From positions 1-7,967 of the forward strand of contig JAIRYL010000220.1 of assembly GCA_031267775.1 (NCBI GenBank): a stretch of DNA of 7,967 bases, written 5' to 3'. Shown here piece by piece: positions 7,566-7,967 of this stretch. Numbering within the stretch: the first letter of the stretch is position 1; every line of letters starts with the position of its first letter. The notes beneath the pieces are model-generated. The model saw only the letters and a program-made list of their open reading frames with translations, did not search any database and was not told the DNA's origin. Source of the DNA: Tannerellaceae bacterium. GTDB taxonomy: Bacteria; Bacteroidota; Bacteroidia; Bacteroidales; Tannerellaceae. The translations under genes were made by a program, and so were the position numbers.

Positions 7566-7729
7566 TTACGCTTTATTTCCATACCCGTATCCATAAGCGC
7601 CGTAGCCCGCCCGTTTGTAGTCGACAGCGTTCAGGACGACGCTCATGTTTTTAAGCTTGTTCTGTTTTCAGTTCAAGAATCCGTTCGAGGAATACCAGAT
7701 TCATTTTTCCGAATTACTGCTGTTGCATT
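7566..7729 (-). pseudogene. Degraded C-terminal remnant of a Wzc/BY-kinase-like capsule tyrosine kinase
   Basis: The minus-strand frame ending at the TAA at 7566-7568 encodes NKLKNMSVVLNAVDY followed by the tail KRAGYGAYGYGYGNKA. A short strand of the type LKNMSVVLN followed by a Tyr-Gly repeat tail is how Bacteroidales chain-length/tyrosine kinases of the Wzc type end. In those inner-membrane proteins the tail tyrosines are autophosphorylated to control capsule or exopolysaccharide assembly. Here the frame is closed upstream by a TGA at 7668-7670. Further upstream, similarity seems to continue in another frame (ATAVIRKNES, about 7697-7726), so the gene appears to carry at least one stop and one frameshift. 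The remainder, hundreds of residues including the kinase P-loops, is absent. It lies directly upstream of mnmD on the same strand and next to a transposase remnant, which may have broken it. The tail assignment is fairly good; the frameshifted upstream part is tentative. Confidence 0.55.
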
Positions 7730-7736
7730 AATATTT

Positions 7737-7767
7737 AACTAAATTTACTAATCAAATAAATTTAGTT
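7737..7767. repeat. Perfect 11-bp AT-rich inverted repeat at the remnant junction
   Basis: AACTAAATTTA (7737-7747) and TAAATTTAGTT (7757-7767) are exact reverse complements separated by nine bases, CTAATCAAA. The right arm includes the stop codon of the transposase remnant (7762-7764). There is no T run after either arm, so it is not an ordinary terminator. It could be an insertion-sequence end, a recombination scar or a protein-binding palindrome. Confidence 0.6.
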
Positions 7768-7967
7768 GTTCTTTGACATTTTGCCATAATCGGCAAAAAT
7801 TCGCCAGTCCCGTTTCTCGTTGGCTCGTGACAAGGTAGAAACCACCACATTTTGCTTAATACCTGAATGATAAAGTTTGCCTTTGTGAGCCTTTAAACAC
7901 AGACAAATATCGTGCAATGAATTTAATGAAGTCATTTGTCCGAAAAACAGTTGTACAAACTGATTCC
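7762..7967 (-). pseudogene. IS4-family (DUF4372-type) transposase, N-terminal fragment, truncated
   Basis: The minus-strand frame enters from the right edge and runs 67 codons to a TAA at 7762-7764. Its translation contains NQFVQLFFGQMTSLNSLHDI, then CLCLKAHKGKLYHSGIKQNV and STLSRANEKRDWRIFADYG. This is the N-terminal helical region of DUF4372-type IS4-family transposases, whose hallmarks are a WxQF..L..GQ/AQLT start, S.L.S/ADANE and DWRIFADF. Intact proteins are several hundred residues and carry a DDE catalytic domain after this region. Here homology stops at ADYG and is replaced by KMSKNN and a stop, so the catalytic domain is missing and the product could not transpose. The true start lies right of the window. 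It shares its strand with the kinase remnant, with the 11-bp palindrome between them. Confidence 0.8.
7779..7798. repeat. 7-bp inverted repeat at the point where transposase homology ends
   Basis: TTTTGCC (7779-7785) and GGCAAAA (7792-7798) are perfect reverse complements around a six-base loop. They span the codons for FADYGKM, where similarity to the transposase family fades. This may be chance, or part of the sequence at the truncation point. Confidence 0.4.

Noticed and set aside
7496..7594. A 32-codon minus-strand ORF (MDTGMEIKRNELDL...) whose TGA overlaps the mnmD ATG as ATGA, like a translationally coupled leader peptide.
   Set aside because: It overlaps the kinase-tail remnant in another frame, has no recognisable relative, and the mnmD -7 boxes lie inside it, so a transcript from them would not contain it.
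7670..7707. Minus-strand short ORF starting MNLVFLERILELKTEQA, just upstream of the kinase tail.
   Set aside because: It is only 17 codons, resembles nothing I recognise, and reads across the frameshifted remnant.

Overview
The window comes from a Bacteroidales-type bacterium (Bacteroidota). Four things point that way. Promoter-like TAnnTTTG boxes stand in front of the genes. The ClpB second Walker A reads GTTGVGKT, a spelling I associate with Bacteroidota. DnaE carries a charged insertion of about 50 residues in its PHP domain. A stand-alone MnmD-type tRNA methyltransferase is present, as is a capsule-type tyrosine kinase tail rich in Tyr-Gly. Most of the window is core housekeeping sequence; the right end is a small decayed accessory patch.

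Layout from left to right. Positions 1-2516 (minus) hold clpB, the Hsp100 disaggregase, with roughly its last two dozen codons beyond the left edge. Positions 2517-2846 are a 330-base divergent intergenic region. It has a clpB promoter candidate, a GC-rich set of three nested inverted repeats, a DnaA-box-like 9-mer and a dnaE promoter candidate. Positions 2847-6488 (plus) hold dnaE, the replicative polymerase III alpha subunit. After a 27-base gap comes trxA (6516-6833, plus), so the two probably form one transcript. Positions 6825-7499 (minus) hold mnmD, which converges on trxA and overlaps its end by 9 bases. The only terminator-like hairpin for the dnaE-trxA transcript lies inside the mnmD coding sequence.

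Right of mnmD no intact gene is left. I see two same-strand remnants: the degraded C-terminal end of a Wzc/BY-kinase-like capsule tyrosine kinase (about 7566-7729), and the N-terminal part of an IS4-family (DUF4372-type) transposase (7762 to the right edge) that ends prematurely. A perfect 11-bp inverted repeat (7737-7767) sits at the junction between them. The simplest reading is an exopolysaccharide gene that was hit by an insertion sequence and then decayed, with mnmD now being the first intact gene.

The core genes do not form one pathway: they cover protein disaggregation, DNA replication, thiol redox and tRNA wobble-base modification. I found no convincing new multi-gene system. The least explained items are the nested inverted-repeat element between clpB and dnaE, the apparently complete PHP metal centre of DnaE, and the palindrome at the remnant junction.
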